Origin: Amorphophallus konjac
Lineage: Eukaryota > Streptophyta > Magnoliopsida > Alismatales > Araceae
NCBI GenBank assembly: GCA_022559845.1
Contig: CM040118.1
Location: 447,638,053-447,702,052, forward strand
DNA length: 64,000 bases
Reading direction: 5' to 3'
Part shown: one piece after another, positions 9,380-19,911 of the stretch
How the letters are laid out: each line of letters starts with the position of its first letter
How positions within the stretch are numbered: position 1 is the stretch's first letter
Position numbers and translations under genes: made by a program
The notes under the pieces: generated by a model
Told to the model about the DNA's origin: nothing
The model's database searches: none
The model's input: the letters and a program-made list of their open reading frames with translations, nothing else

Positions 9380-10650
9380 GGCCCGAAAGGGCATCACAGC
9401 CAGGGGCCGCAAGCGAGACTGGGATTGAGTGGTCCACCCGTAGAGGGATTACGACCGAAACTGGAACTGGGAGCTGGCGGTTGGCCCGTAAGGGCGTTAT
9501 AGCCGATGACTGGAGATAGAAATTGGTGGTTGACCTGTAAGGGTGCTATAGCCGGGGTACTGGGACTGGAGGCTGGCGGCTGGCCTATGAAGGCGTTGTA
9601 GCCGAAATTAGAGTTGAAGGTTGGTGGCTGGCCTGTGAAGGCGTTGTAGCCGAAACTGGAAGCTGGGGACTGGCGGCTGGCCTGTGAAGGCGTTGTAGCT
9701 GAAGCTGGAAGTTGGAGACTGGCGGCTGGCCTGTGAAGGCGTTGTAGCAGAAGCTAGAAGCTGGAGATCGGCGGCTGGCCTATGAAGGCGTTGTAGCCGA
9801 AGCTGGAAGCTGGAGACTGGCGGCTGGCCTGTGAAAGCGTTGTAGCCGAAGCTGGAAGCTGGAGACTGGCGGTTGGCCTGTGAAGGCATTGTAGCCGAAA
9901 CTGGAAGCTGGGGACTGGCGGCTGGCTTGTGAAGGCGTTGTAGCCGAAGCTGGAAGCTGGAGACCGGCGATTGGCCTGTGAAGACGTTGTAGCCGAAACT
10001 GGAAGGTGGGGACTGGCGGCTGGCCTGTAAAGGTGTTGTAGCCGAAACTGGAGTTGAAGACTGGCGGCTGGCCTGTGAAGGCGTTGTAGCCAAAGCTGGA
10101 AGCTGGGGACTGGCGGCTGGCCTGTGAAGGCGTTGTAGTCAAAACTGGAGTTGAAGACTGGCGGCTGGCCTGTGAAGGCGTTGTAGCCGAAGTTGGAAGC
10201 TAGGGACTGGCGGCTGGCCTGTGAAGGCATTGTAGCCGAAACTGGAAGCTAGAGACTGGCGGCTGGCCTGTGAAGGCGTTGTAGCCGAAATTGGAAGCTG
10301 GGGACTGGCGGCTGGCCTGTGAAGGCGTTGTAGCCAAAGCTGGAGACTGGCGGCTGGCCTGTGAAGGCGTTATAGCCAAAACTGGAGTTGAAGATTGGCG
10401 GCTGGCCTGTGAAGGCATTGTAGCCGAAGCTGGAAGCTGGGGATTGGCGACTGGCCTGTGCAGGAACTGTAGTCGAAACTGGAAGCTAGAGAGTAGCGGC
10501 TGGCCTGTGAAGGCATTGTTGCCGAATCTGGAAGCTGGGGACTGGTGGCTGGCCTGTGAAGGCGTTGTAGCCGAAGCTGGAAGCTGGAGACTGGCAGCTG
10601 GCCTGTGAAGGCGTTGTAGCCGAAGCTGGAGTTGAAAGCTGGCGATGACC
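9380..10650. repeat. 49-bp tandem array, about 25 copies, in element G
   Basis: Units such as those starting at 9631, 9680, 9729 and 9778 recur every 49 bp, with a 46-bp variant. Each contains GGCTGGCCTGTGAAGGCG and TTGTAGCC, so the ends GGCT and AGCC can pair. Because 49 is not a multiple of three, the frame rotates each unit; the Pro/Ser/Gln-rich ORFs seen in all three minus frames are therefore artefacts. Left-edge units are diverged and carry CCCGAAAGGG or CCCGTAAGGG. Position downstream of integrase fits the tandem arrays of Tat elements. Confidence 0.95.
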
Positions 10651-10756
10651 GACCCTCGGGGGTGTAGTGGCCACCATTGTCGTGGAGTGATGTTGAGCTC
10701 ACCATCGGGACGTGTTATGGCCGATGGCTTTGTAAGTGAAAAGTGGAGAGGGAGAG

Positions 10757-10985
10757 AGTTTTTTTTCTCTTTACCAGCTCTACCGCCCTTACGAGTTTTC
10801 GCCAGAGCTGGCCCCCTTTAGCTTTTTTCGGTGCGCCCTTGCGGATTTTCACACCGAGGGGTTTCTCGATTTTGCCTGAGGCACCCTTTCGGGTTTTCAC
10901 CTCAGCTGGGTTGGTGGCAATTTTTACCCCCAGTCGTCTCGTAGAGAGAGTTGACTGAGGCCGCCGGGGTATCTCTATTTTTAAC
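10757..10985. repeat. Three-hairpin cassette, copy 1
   Basis: Direct repeat of 11533-11765, 776 bp apart. It contains three successive hairpins: CCAGCTCT/AGAGCTGG, TCGGTG/CACCGA and CTGAGG/CCTCAG. Their loops share the phrase CCCTTnCGGGTTTTC. A long T run precedes it and an AT microsatellite follows it. Confidence 0.75.
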
Positions 10986-10986
10986 C

Positions 10987-10987
<1 letters not shown>

Positions 10988-11017
<30 letters not shown>
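10988..11017. repeat. (TA)n microsatellite
   Basis: About 14 TA units directly after cassette copy 1; copy 2 is followed by ATTT units instead. Confidence 0.9.
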
Positions 11018-11532
11018 TGAGACTGCCGTCCATAACATGTTGCTGTCAGGGGACGTAACCTGAGACTGGAAGGTGAGGATAGCCGAATATTGTTCGACCA
11101 TTCATAAGGGTTTTTAGAAATCCTTAAGCCATGGTGGCGAAGGGCCACTTTGCCATGGGAAGGTTTGACTGGAGTTGTAACGAGTGGATCTGGGATTGTA
11201 TGGGGAAACTGGGATTATACTGAACTGGAGGGCTCTGGATTTACTTGATATGTGGGATGTAGGGGCAGAGGATGATAAATATCTGGAGAATGTATCGGGA
11301 TGTAAGTTTATCGAGACGGTGACTGAAAGTTTGACTATCACAGGGACTGGTTGAACTATGACATTGAGGTGAGGGCCAAAGGTTGGCCGAGCTGAGCGGG
11401 AGTAACGCAAGATTAACTGGGGATTAGAGGGCTTGCGCTGTAGCAATGCAAGTGTATTGGAGATTGGTCCTGGGTGAGACTAACGGACCACCAAGGGACA
11501 GGTGGAAGGCCGTGTTGACTAGTAGGGAGAAG
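11018..11532. other. Spacer between the duplicated cassettes
   Basis: No ORF with recognisable similarity and no repeat seen; part of the non-coding 3' region of element G. Confidence 0.5.
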
Positions 11533-11765
11533 AAGATTTTCTCGTTATCGGCTCTACCGCCCTTTCGGGTTTTCGCTAGAGCCGACCCCCTTTAGCTTTT
11601 TTCGACGCACTCTTGCGGGTTTTCACGTCGAGGGGTTTCCCGATTTTGCCTGAGCTTCCCTTTTGGGATTTCACCTCAGTCAGGGTCACTGGCCTTTTTG
11701 CCCCCAGCCACCCTATTATGGTGAGGATGACTGGGTCTACCGGGACATCTCTATTTTTAACCCTA
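11533..11765. repeat. Three-hairpin cassette, copy 2
   Basis: Hairpins TCGGCTCTA/TAGAGCCGA, TCGACG/CGTCGA and CTGAG/CTCAG. Compared with copy 1, stems 1 and 2 changed on both arms so that pairing is kept, while the loops keep the CCCTT-CGGGTTTTC phrase. Confidence 0.75.
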
Positions 11766-11790
11766 TTATTTATTTATTTATTTATTTTTT
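11764..11790. repeat. (ATTT)n microsatellite
   Basis: Six ATTT units immediately after cassette copy 2. Confidence 0.85.
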
Positions 11791-12013
11791 GACTTACCTG
11801 TGAGCCTGGTGGCTAGACTAGCGCTGGTGTAGAAGGGCATGTGCTCCCGTGGTGATGGGAATGAGGGCAGGAGGTCAGTCCCCGCGGATGCCTGGCGGCG
11901 GTTCCGAGGAGCTGAGCTGACTGGTTGACTGGGAATTGAAGACCAGAGGACTGGCCGGTGGGATCCTCCACGGGGGAGGACCAGCCTTATTGGTAGTAGC
12001 TGGGGCGTGCGCC

Positions 12014-13206
12014 TTAGTCTGGCTGGCGCGCGAACTCATGCTCTGGCACATAGTATAGCTTCATGTGTTTGCCGTTGAGAGGCGGGAACGGTCTGTGTCC
12101 TTTGTGATCAACAACCGTGTAGGCCCCACCCTCATAGACATTCTGGATGATGTATGGACCTCGCCAATTTGGCTACAGTTTTCCACTGGAGTGCCCTGCC
12201 ATGACCTCTTTTTCTTTGATCATGACGAGGTCACCTTGCTTGAAAGATCGCTGCCTGACGAGCTTGTCATAGGCCCAGGCCATGCGAGCTTGATATGCTT
12301 GCAGGTGTTTGTAGGCTTCGAGTCGCTTTCCTTCGAGATCGACGAGCTCTTCTAGCCTTCTTTGGTACTCGTTTTCGTCAAGGCCAGCAAGGCCGGTGTG
12401 GATGGCCACACGATAAGAGGCTAACTAGACTTCGATGGAGATAACTGCTTCTGCCTCGTAAGCAAGGGAGAACGGCGAGCACCCCGTGGGGGTTTTGTAG
12501 ACCGTCTGATAGGCCCATAATGCTTCGAAGACCTTCTCACCCCAGTCGCGTTTCCGGTGGCTAACCATCTAAGCCAGAGCTTACAGAGGGTTTTGTTGAA
12601 GGCTTCCGCTAAACCATTAGCCTTGGGGTTGTAGACCGAAGAGGTTCTCCAGTCGATGTGGAATTTGGCCGCTAACTGGTACACGGCCTTATTCTTGAAA
12701 GGTGTCCCGTTGTCAGACACTATGCGACTGGGAGTACCAAATCGGTATATGATGTGGTGCCGGACGAATCTGGCAACCATTTCGTCGGTGACCTCTCGCA
12801 AGGGTAGAGCCTCCGCCTAACGAGAGAAGTAGTCAGTGGCGGCCAAGATGTATTTATGGCCCTTGGAAGATGGCGGGAAAGGCCCCACGATGTCCATGCC
12901 CCACTCTGCGAATGGCCAGGTGGGGGCCGTAGGGCGCAATGGGTTAGGAGGTTTCCTGGGTACTGGGTCAAAGGCTTGGCATTGATGGCATGCACGGGCA
13001 TACTGGATACAATCTGCGTACATGGTCGGCCAGTAGAAGCCTTTGAGCTTGATGTTGTACTTCATTCGGTCTCCGGCCTGGTGTACACCGCACAACCTGG
13101 AGTGAACCTCCTGCATGATGGCTTGAGCTTCTGCTAGAGAGACACATCTCAGGAGAATCGACTTATCCTTCTCGTGGACGAGCCGATACAGGGAGTCGCC
13201 AATCAA
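12014..13206 (-). pseudogene. Element G integrase
   Basis: Minus-strand remnant from 13206 down to TAA at 12014-12016. It begins with the His-His-Cys-Cys zinc-binding module (Val-His...Gly-Val-His...Cys-His-Gln-Cys), then the catalytic core with Asp in Met-Asp-Ile-Val-Gly-Pro-Phe, Asp in Val-Ser-Asp-Asn-Gly, and Glu in Gly-Leu-Ala-Glu-Ala-Phe. It ends with a chromatin-side segment Asn-Trp-Arg-Gly-Pro-Tyr typical of gypsy integrase C-termini. All three catalytic acids survive. It is broken by a stop after Asp-Tyr-Phe-Ser-Arg (a Trp codon turned TAG), a frameshift near 12560, and a TAG before the Asn-Trp motif. Confidence 0.92.
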
Positions 13207-13305
13207 CTCGTAAGAGGTTGCTCGGCGGAGTAGCTGGACCCTTTGAGCTCGGTCAGGGGGAAGCCACCCTTTCTTGAATTTGATGATAGGCGCACGCCAA
13301 TCATC

Positions 13306-13890
13306 TTATTCTGGAGGTGTGCTCTGGTCAAGGTCGTGGACCTCGTAAATGGTGAAGCCAATGTCACCTTCGAGTGAGCTCAGCATCAGCCTTCGGTGCT
13401 TGATGACGATGTTGACCTCACCCTCAGGCGGGAGCTTGATGGCTGCGGCTAATTTTGCTAAGGCATCCGCCTGAGCGTTGCTGCTTCTGGGGATATGATC
13501 TATTTCGAAGAAATAGAACTTCTGGGTTAATCTGGTGACGACGGTGTGGTATGGAACCAACTCTGGCTTCCGCACGTCATAGATGCCGAGGACCTGCCGG
13601 ACTATCAGCTGGGAGTCCCCTTAGGCTTTGAGGCATTTAATGCCCATGTGCAGAGCCATATGGAGGCCAATGAGTAGAGCTTCAAAATCAGCTTCATTGT
13701 TGGTTAGGGACTTCATGAGGGTGCAGGAGTTGTAGAAAACTCCGCCCTGAGGAGTCAGGAAAATGATGCCGGCACCTGCCGTGGTGGCTGGCTCCTGGTT
13801 GCTCCGGGTGATCCCTCGGGAAGCACCGTCGAAGTAGAGCGCCCAGCAAGGCACGTTGTTTGTGAGAGTGCTGGGCTGCCAATAATGCAA
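13306..13890 (-). pseudogene. Element G RNase H
   Basis: Type I RNase H in two pieces: 13621-13890 with Leu-Tyr-Phe-Asp-Gly-Ala-Ser and Asn-Asn-Glu-Ala-Asp-Phe-Glu-Ala-Leu, then, past an in-frame stop, Gly-Asp-Ser-Gln-Leu and Gln-Ala-Asp-Ala-Leu-Ala-Lys-Leu. These carry the four acidic catalytic positions. Its placement between RT and integrase is normal for Ty3/gypsy pol. Confidence 0.9.
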
Positions 13891-13899
13891 GACATCTCT

Positions 13900-14464
13900 G
13901 CTCTGTTCAACGGATTGTTGTGATTGAGTAGCAAGGGACTCCTCGTCGGGAGCTCCGAGTTGAAGGGTGAGTCGTCTGGCACTGGATGGGCTGCCAAGAA
14001 TTCAGTCATACCCTGTCCCTTGATTGCTTTCCTGGGGACATAGGTAATGTCATACTTCATCAATAGGAGAGCCCACCTCCCCAGTCTGCCTAAGAGGACA
14101 GGTCGCCGAAGGAGATACTTCAGGGGGTCGTGCTTGGATATAAGCTCGACTCGATGGGACAGAGGTAATGCGAGCTTCTTAACTGCGAACACCAGTGCCA
14201 AGCAGACCTTCTCCATAGGGGAGTAGCAGTACTCGGCACTGATTAGCTTCGGCTAAGGTAATAGAGGGGCTGCTCTTTACCTTGTTCATTGATCTGTGCC
14301 AACAGAGCTCCCAGCGAAGCATCCATGGTTGCAATGTAAAGGATGAGGGGTTGACCCTTGACAGGTGCTCCCAGGACAGGGGGAGTAAGGAGATACTCCT
14401 TGATTTGTACGAAAGCTGTCTGGCATTCTGAGTCCCATGTAAACGAGACGTCTTTCTTCATCAA
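13900..14464 (-). pseudogene. Element G RT connection / RNase H-like domain
   Basis: Contains the plant gypsy signature Lys-Gly-Gln-Pro-Leu-Ile-Leu-Tyr then Leu-Gly-Ala-Leu-Leu-Ala-Gln, followed by Leu-Leu-Met-Lys-Tyr-Asp-Ile-Thr-Tyr-Val-Pro. This is the inactive RNase H-like connection between RT thumb and true RNase H. A frameshift or stop near 14220-14245 splits it. Confidence 0.85.
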
Positions 14465-15430
14465 CTTGCTGAAAGGTGCGCACCGACCGGAGAGATTAGA
14501 GATAAACCTCCAAATGTAGGTAGCCTCCCTTGGAAGGACCTGAGCTCAGTGATGTTGCTGGGCAGTGGAAGCTCCCGGATCGCTTTGATCTTGCTGGGAT
14601 CCACCTCGATATCCTGGTACCTGACGACGAAGCCGAGGAATTTGCCGCTGGATACGCCGAAGGCGCATTTCATGGGATTCATCTTGAGCCCATATTACCG
14701 GAGACGCTCGAAGACTTGGCAAAGGTCGCGTAAATGGTCTTTACGCCTTTTGGTCTTGACGACGAGGTCGTCGACATAGCATTCGACAGTGTTGTGTAGC
14801 ATCTCGTTGAATATTTTAGTCATGACCCTTTGGTAAGTAGCACCGGCATTCTTCAGACCGAAGGGCATGTGCTTATAGTTGAAAATCCCCTTGGGGGATC
14901 TAAAAGCTGTATGGTTCTTGCCTTTGAGGGACATTCGGATATGGTTATAACCGGCGACCCGTCCATGAAAGACAAGGCTTCTTGACCGGTGGTCATATCG
15001 ACCATCGTTTCTGTAATTGGGACTGGGAAATCGTCCTTCGGACAAGCTTTGTTGAGGTCCCGAAAGTCGACGCAGATGCGGACTTGACCATTCTTCTTCT
15101 TGACTGGACTATATTGGCGAGCCAGATCGGGTAGATGCACGGCTCGATGAAGTCGACCTCCGCCATTTTGTGGACTTCGGCCGAGACCTGGAGCTTCAGC
15201 TCATGGTGCATGCGCCGCTGTGGTTGCTTGACCAGAGCGATTGAGGGAGAAATGGCTAGGTCATGCTCTGCTATGGAGGGGTCTAGCCCTGACATCTCCT
15301 GGTAGGTCCAGGCGAAACAGTCTTTGAACTCGAGCAGGAGTTGCTTGTAGTCTTGCTTCTCTGCCTCGGTGAGAAGACCACTGACGAATGTAGGCTGAGG
15401 GGCTTCATCTTCGCCCAAGTTGATCTCCAC
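14461..15430 (-). pseudogene. Element G reverse transcriptase
   Basis: Starts with the Tat-type lead-in Phe-Ala-Trp-Thr-Tyr-Gln-Glu-Met-Ser-Gly-Leu-Asp-Pro and Trp-Leu-Ala-Asn-Ile-Val, then fingers and palm with Cys-Val-Asp-Phe-Arg-Asp-Leu-Asn-Lys-Ala, Met-Pro-Phe-Gly-Leu-Lys-Asn-Ala-Gly-Ala-Thr-Tyr, and an intact Tyr-Val-Asp-Asp catalytic loop at about 14774-14785. Thumb motif Leu-Gly-Phe-Val-Val follows. Frameshifts near 15110 and 14990-15030 and a stop near 14696 break it. The key residues are preserved, so decay is recent and mostly through indels. Confidence 0.92.
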
Positions 15431-16219
15431 AAGATCATCGACGGTCGCCTGGCCGCCGTCCTCCAGCTCGGGAGGAGCGGGTTGGAAATCGATGAAATCA
15501 TCATCATTAGTGTCATCTTCGTGTATCTCTTGGTTCTCGAAGCCACCGACTGATGCTGATGGGACTGGAGAGCCGTTGTCACTGGGATCTACCGAGGATC
15601 GATCTGGGCCGCCGGCTTGTGGCCAACGTCATCAACTAGGGTTCCTGAGGTTTCTCCGGGGTTGCCCGGTGAAGCGGACAATCTTTCATCGCTAGGACCG
15701 GCAAGATCCACCCCACAGGAGGGTTTATTGTACTGGGTTCCTCAACTGGCTGAGAGACTAGAGAAGCTTCTCGGCCCCTTTGTCTTGGCAAGGAGGCGAA
15801 GAAGGTTCCCCAACGGCTTGAGCCGGGGTTCTGGCTTTGGCGGAGATCAGGATCAGAATTTCCTCTCCCTCATCCCCGGAGCTGTCGAATTTGGCTTCGA
15901 CTCTTGTTTGGTCGTCGGCTGGTAGTACCAAGCCCACGACGTTAACTGCGTAGTGGACGTGGAAGTCCAGGTCCTGGCTATAGCCAAGCCCCCTGGTATC
16001 TTTATGGAAGGACGGGGGTTGCCCCCGGACCTGGGAAGGGTCCCACAGTCGACGGAAGTATATTTGTTGGGCAGAGGTCTGCCACAGGGGAATGTGTTGT
16101 TTCAAACACATTTCTTGAATATGCGGCGACAGGTCGCCCCACACCTGAACTGCTTCAGGGGTATCATCGACTTGCCTAGACCAGCAGAAGTCGTCATCTG
16201 GTGGGGCTTGAGGGACCAT
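15431..16219 (-). pseudogene. Element G protease-RT linker
   Basis: Minus-strand open stretches between protease and RT, including 154 codons from 16219. Composition is acidic and Pro/Asp-rich with no domain I recognise. Such a linker occurs in Tat-type pol. It is broken by stops near 15756 and by frameshifts. Confidence 0.5.
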
Positions 16220-16345
16220 GTCTCCTTTATAGAAGACAATAGGTTTGTCCCTGTTAGCCTTCCTCTTGTTCCGGCATTATCGCTTGAAGGTGACAATGAA
16301 TGTTGTCAGCGACTCGACGTTGTGCTCCTCGGATGCACACGGGAG

Positions 16346-17236
16346 CTAGATGCAGTCTGGTGACAAGCATATACTCTTGCCGATAGCTCGGTTAATAAGA
16401 TTAGCCTCGAAGTCGATCTGGCGCCTTTCAGGGCGATCCGGGGTTGACTTGGAGCCGAGGCGTAGCCGGTGAAGCTTGGCCTTCTCCTCGTCGACAGAGA
16501 AGAGATCATAATCGTCTTCCTCTGAAAGCCAACCATTGCTTTTGCTCTTGATCACGGGGTATGGACTAATCCCCTTGAAGTAGAGCGCAGCATCGGCTAG
16601 GTTGCATTCTGCCGGTGTGAACGGTGATAGGTCTGCAAAGACCTTGTGTTGCTCCCCGTCCTTGGCATACTTGATGCATTGGTGGAGAGTTGACGGGATG
16701 ACCCAATTTTCATGAAGCCAGGGTCTACCCAGTAGCATCTTATAAGACGTGTTGGAGTCGATGATGTAGAATGTCATATTGGAGGCGAAATCATCGAGCA
16801 TCAGATCGACGTCTACCCGGCCGAGGACGTCCTCGGTGTTCTGGTTCAAGCCGGATATCTTGACCGCCTGAACCTTCTGGAGGTATGGGGTCAGATACAT
16901 AGACTTGAATGTCTTGAGCGGCATGATGTTGACTGCGGCACCAGCGTCTACCAGGATCCGGTTCACATCATACCCGTTGATCTACCCCTTCATGTAAAGA
17001 GGACGATTGTGGCACGGAGGGGAAAGCAGCATGTCTTTCTCTGTGAAGGTGATGGTGGCTGCAAAGGCTCCATAGGCAGCCGCCTTCATTTCTGCGGCAT
17101 GCGCTTCATAAACTTCGGCTCTTGGAGTATTTTGATAAGGGTTTCCCTCATATCCTTACTCCAAGCAATGGCTTCCCAAATTGAAATGCTGGCAGGGAAG
17201 CGTTTCATCTGGTGGAGGACCTTCCGGTCGGCTTAG
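16346..17236 (-). pseudogene. Element G aspartic protease region
   Basis: The clear ORF is 16346-16966; similarity extends upstream to about 17236, where Asn-Arg-Pro-Leu-Tyr precedes the domain across in-frame stops. Protease core: Arg-Ile-Leu-Val-Asp-Ala-Gly-Ala-Ala-Val-Asn-Ile-Met-Pro, then Lys-Met-Leu-Leu-Gly-Arg-Pro-Trp-Leu-His-Glu-Asn-Trp. The catalytic triplet reads Asp-Ala-Gly where active copies have Asp-Ser/Thr/Gly-Gly, so cleavage is doubtful. The tail after the core is acidic and ends before the RT linker. Confidence 0.88.
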
Positions 17237-17445
17237 GCTCGAGCATCCTCCAGAGAGGGCAGTATGTCAGGTTGAACCTTCTGCGAGCTGCCGTGCTGTT
17301 CCCCGTCAGGGAGTTGCACTGCCTTGCCCTTACCACCGGGATCAGATTGACCTCGGTCTCCAATGGGCTCTTGGAACAGGGATGCCAATGATGGCTCTTC
17401 TGGGGGTGATTGGCGGGCTGGCTCATCCTTGCCGGACGGTCCCGC

Positions 17446-18177
17446 TTATTCTGCTACAACAGTCGGTACTGGTGCAGGGGCTGGGAGGCTGGGAGTAGCC
17501 TCACCAAAGCCGGAAGGATCGAAGACACCGGGTCCACCCCGAATTTCCACTTCCGGGATGGGAGCCGGTTCCTCTCCTCGAAAGAGGATAATTCGCTCCA
17601 GATCGAATGTGGATGGAGAGAGGGGTAGCTCGGGAGTTCTCCCGCGGCCTCTACCACGTCCCCGGCCACGGCCTCGGCCAAGACCGACGTGCTCTGGAGC
17701 TGGCTGGAGCCCAAGAGGGGTGGTCGCCCTTTGTCTCGTTCGGGAGGCTACTGGCTCGCCCCGCCGAGAAGCATTGATATTATCGGGCGGTGGGATGGCC
17801 ACCATGTTACAAGTGCAGCGCCAAAGCATTTCTTCCAGCTGCTCTGCGGTGATCTCCTTGTCTTTATAGCACAAGGAGAGCTCGTCAGGGATCACGAGTC
17901 TTTCGCCGTTCTTGAGCTTTTGGATCATCTCTTGGACCCAATTTCTGAGGCATTTCTGCATTTCTTCCCACGGGATGTAGCTGTCGAGTGGGAGAGCCTC
18001 GGTAGAACGAGGAGGAATGTATTCCTCCAGGTCGTCAATGAGCCGTTGGAGCCTTTGGAGAGGCGTTGGCTCGACCAGAAATTGCAGGGCGGCTGCTTGT
18101 TCAGCCTGTTTCTTGAGCCGCCTTCTAAGGTTCTTCCTCCTATTTTTCTCTTGTCTCTTGGCGATAGCCACCTCCAA
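17446..18177 (-). pseudogene. Element G gag-protease linker with Arg-Gly repeat
   Basis: A 243-codon minus frame: a basic helical N-terminus (Arg/Lys-rich, residues 1-35), a middle part with Glu-Glu-Met-Leu-Trp-Arg-Cys-Thr-Cys (about 115-123), and an eight-fold Arg-Gly run (about 168-180), which in other proteins binds RNA. No standard domain recognised. It lies between gag and protease and is probably part of the polyprotein rather than a separate gene. Confidence 0.5.
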
Positions 18178-18384
18178 GGGAGTAGGAGGGAGAGGTGCTT
18201 GAGCCAGAGTTGATAAATCCTGATGAGGATATCTCCGAGCCGACGCCCTTGTAGGGCGAGGTCGATGATTCTTCCTCGCCCGGATTTTGATCCAGGCGCC
18301 TTCCGCTTGTTATATCTGGAAGGTGGCGTTGATCGCCTACTCGATCACCTCGAGTGGCACTTCTTGGTATGCCGAAATGCTGGG

Positions 18385-18630
18385 ACTGGCGTCCAAAGAT
18401 GTGTTCGCGGTTTGGTGCCTTACCCGCGGTGGCGATGGGAGCCTACGAGGAGTCGGTAGGCTGGTGCTGGCGTCCAAGGACGTATGCGCGGTTTGATGCC
18501 TTAACTGCGGTGGTGACAAAGATGTCTTCCGCTGAGTCGGTACATTGGAACCGGCGTTGGAGGACATATGCGCGGTTTGATGCCTTACCCGCGGTGGCAG
18601 CAGGTTTTGTTGAGGAGCGGACAGAGAGGG
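18385..18630. repeat. 81/84-bp tandem repeat, three copies
   Basis: GCGGTTTGrTGCCTTA recurs at 18407, 18488 and 18572. On the minus strand it gives a repeated Arg-His-Gln-Thr-Ala-His/Asn-Thr-Ser-Leu-Asp-Ala-Ser peptide, so the array keeps the frame of the surrounding polyprotein. Confidence 0.8.
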
Positions 18631-18649
18631 GCACTGGTCGTCCTACTTC

Positions 18650-19911
18650 TTAGCCTTGCCTTTGCAACCATGCTGAGGGCTAGGCCTGGCGACAACTGAC
18701 AGTGTCGCAGGACATTGTCGCTCTACACAGTTATCCCGACTTTACGGAATGGAGGAGTTTTGTGGCGGTGGGCCCGCCACTTGAATCGAAGCCACTAGAG
18801 ACTCCGAAGACGTCTTCTTTGTACTCCGGATTGTGTCAACAGGTAGGCGGATTGGACCGGACGGCCCCTCCGCTGGGGAGGTGCACCGAGGCTGAGGCGG
18901 GGCCTCACCCTATTTTTGCTTTCCCTTCCTATCCGCGGCTGTCGGGGATGAAGATAGGGCGGGAGGAGGATGAGAAAGAGCCGAAGAGCTTGTCGTCATC
19001 TCGCCCACCAGAACGTCCTCTCGGCCGAGAAGGACCCGGAGGAGCCTGGCAGTGTCTTCTTCAGGGAATGGGTGAGACTTTAGCTCCTGCCAGGACCGCC
19101 ACTACACGGTCGAAGTGGCTGGGGTTGGTTGGCTAGCTGTAGATGCTTGAGAGCCCTCAAGGGCCGGAGGAGCAGGAGATTGGATGATGTTGACCGAGAG
19201 GTTAGTCGGCTCCGCCTCTTGACTGGCATCCTGCTCCCTACGCCTTGACAATCGCTCGAGCGCCTCTTGGTTGTCAGTCCGGAACTCGAGCCATTCCGGA
19301 GGATGCTGGTAAGGCAACCGTGGCCGTTTTCTTGAGGAGAGTCTGGCCACTCTGGCGCATCCCTGGCGATGCTCAGGGTCTCTTCGACAGCTTGCCCAAC
19401 CTGACGAGCGACATGGAGTTTCCTTCCGCATCGATCTGCTCCCATCGGATCTGTTCCTGGATAAGGTACTGAACTTCCTCGCAGGACTCGATTGGGTGGC
19501 ATATTCTGGCGTGGAAGGGGCAGTACTGGGGGTGACTACTATCCCAATGGGTGTAGTCGCAGGCGAGTCGCGGGGCATGATTTGCCCATTCTCAACGAGG
19601 ATATCGAAGAGTCGTCAAGTTCTCTATCTAGGGAAGGAGAGAGGTCTCTGATCATGCCAGGGCCTCCACCCTGGGTACTAGATCGAACGTTCCCTTCGAT
19701 TAGCCCTGGGCTCCTCTGGCTCGTCATCAGAGAGAGAGAATGTGGCCATCATGTGGATGACATTGGCCGAGGGGTGAGCCACGCGGGCTACCTTAGCTGG
19801 CCTGGCCCAAGTATGTGGCTGTGGGGGATCGACGAGACCGCTCTTCATCTTGACGAGGCCGTCTCGGATCAGGTTCTGTGCCTGAGTCTTGAAGACGTAG
19901 CAATCTTCAAT
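18650..19911 (-). pseudogene. Element G gag C-terminal extension
   Basis: Continues the gag frame past an in-frame TAA at about 19910, first with Glu-Asp-Cys-Tyr-Val-Phe-Lys-Thr-Gln-Ala, which with the preceding Cys-Leu-Tyr-His and Gly-His makes the Cys-His-His-Cys knuckle typical of Tat gag. Further left are low-complexity Pro/Ser/Arg-rich frames (19102-19578) and stops. No other domain seen. Confidence 0.6.

Noticed and set aside
9380..10650. CRISPR-like regularly spaced repeat
   Set aside because: Units are contiguous without unique spacers and the context is a plant retrotransposon.
9608..10705. Several 110-160-codon minus ORFs rich in Ser, Gln and Pro
   Set aside because: Produced by the 49-bp tandem repeat; all three frames give the same peptides.
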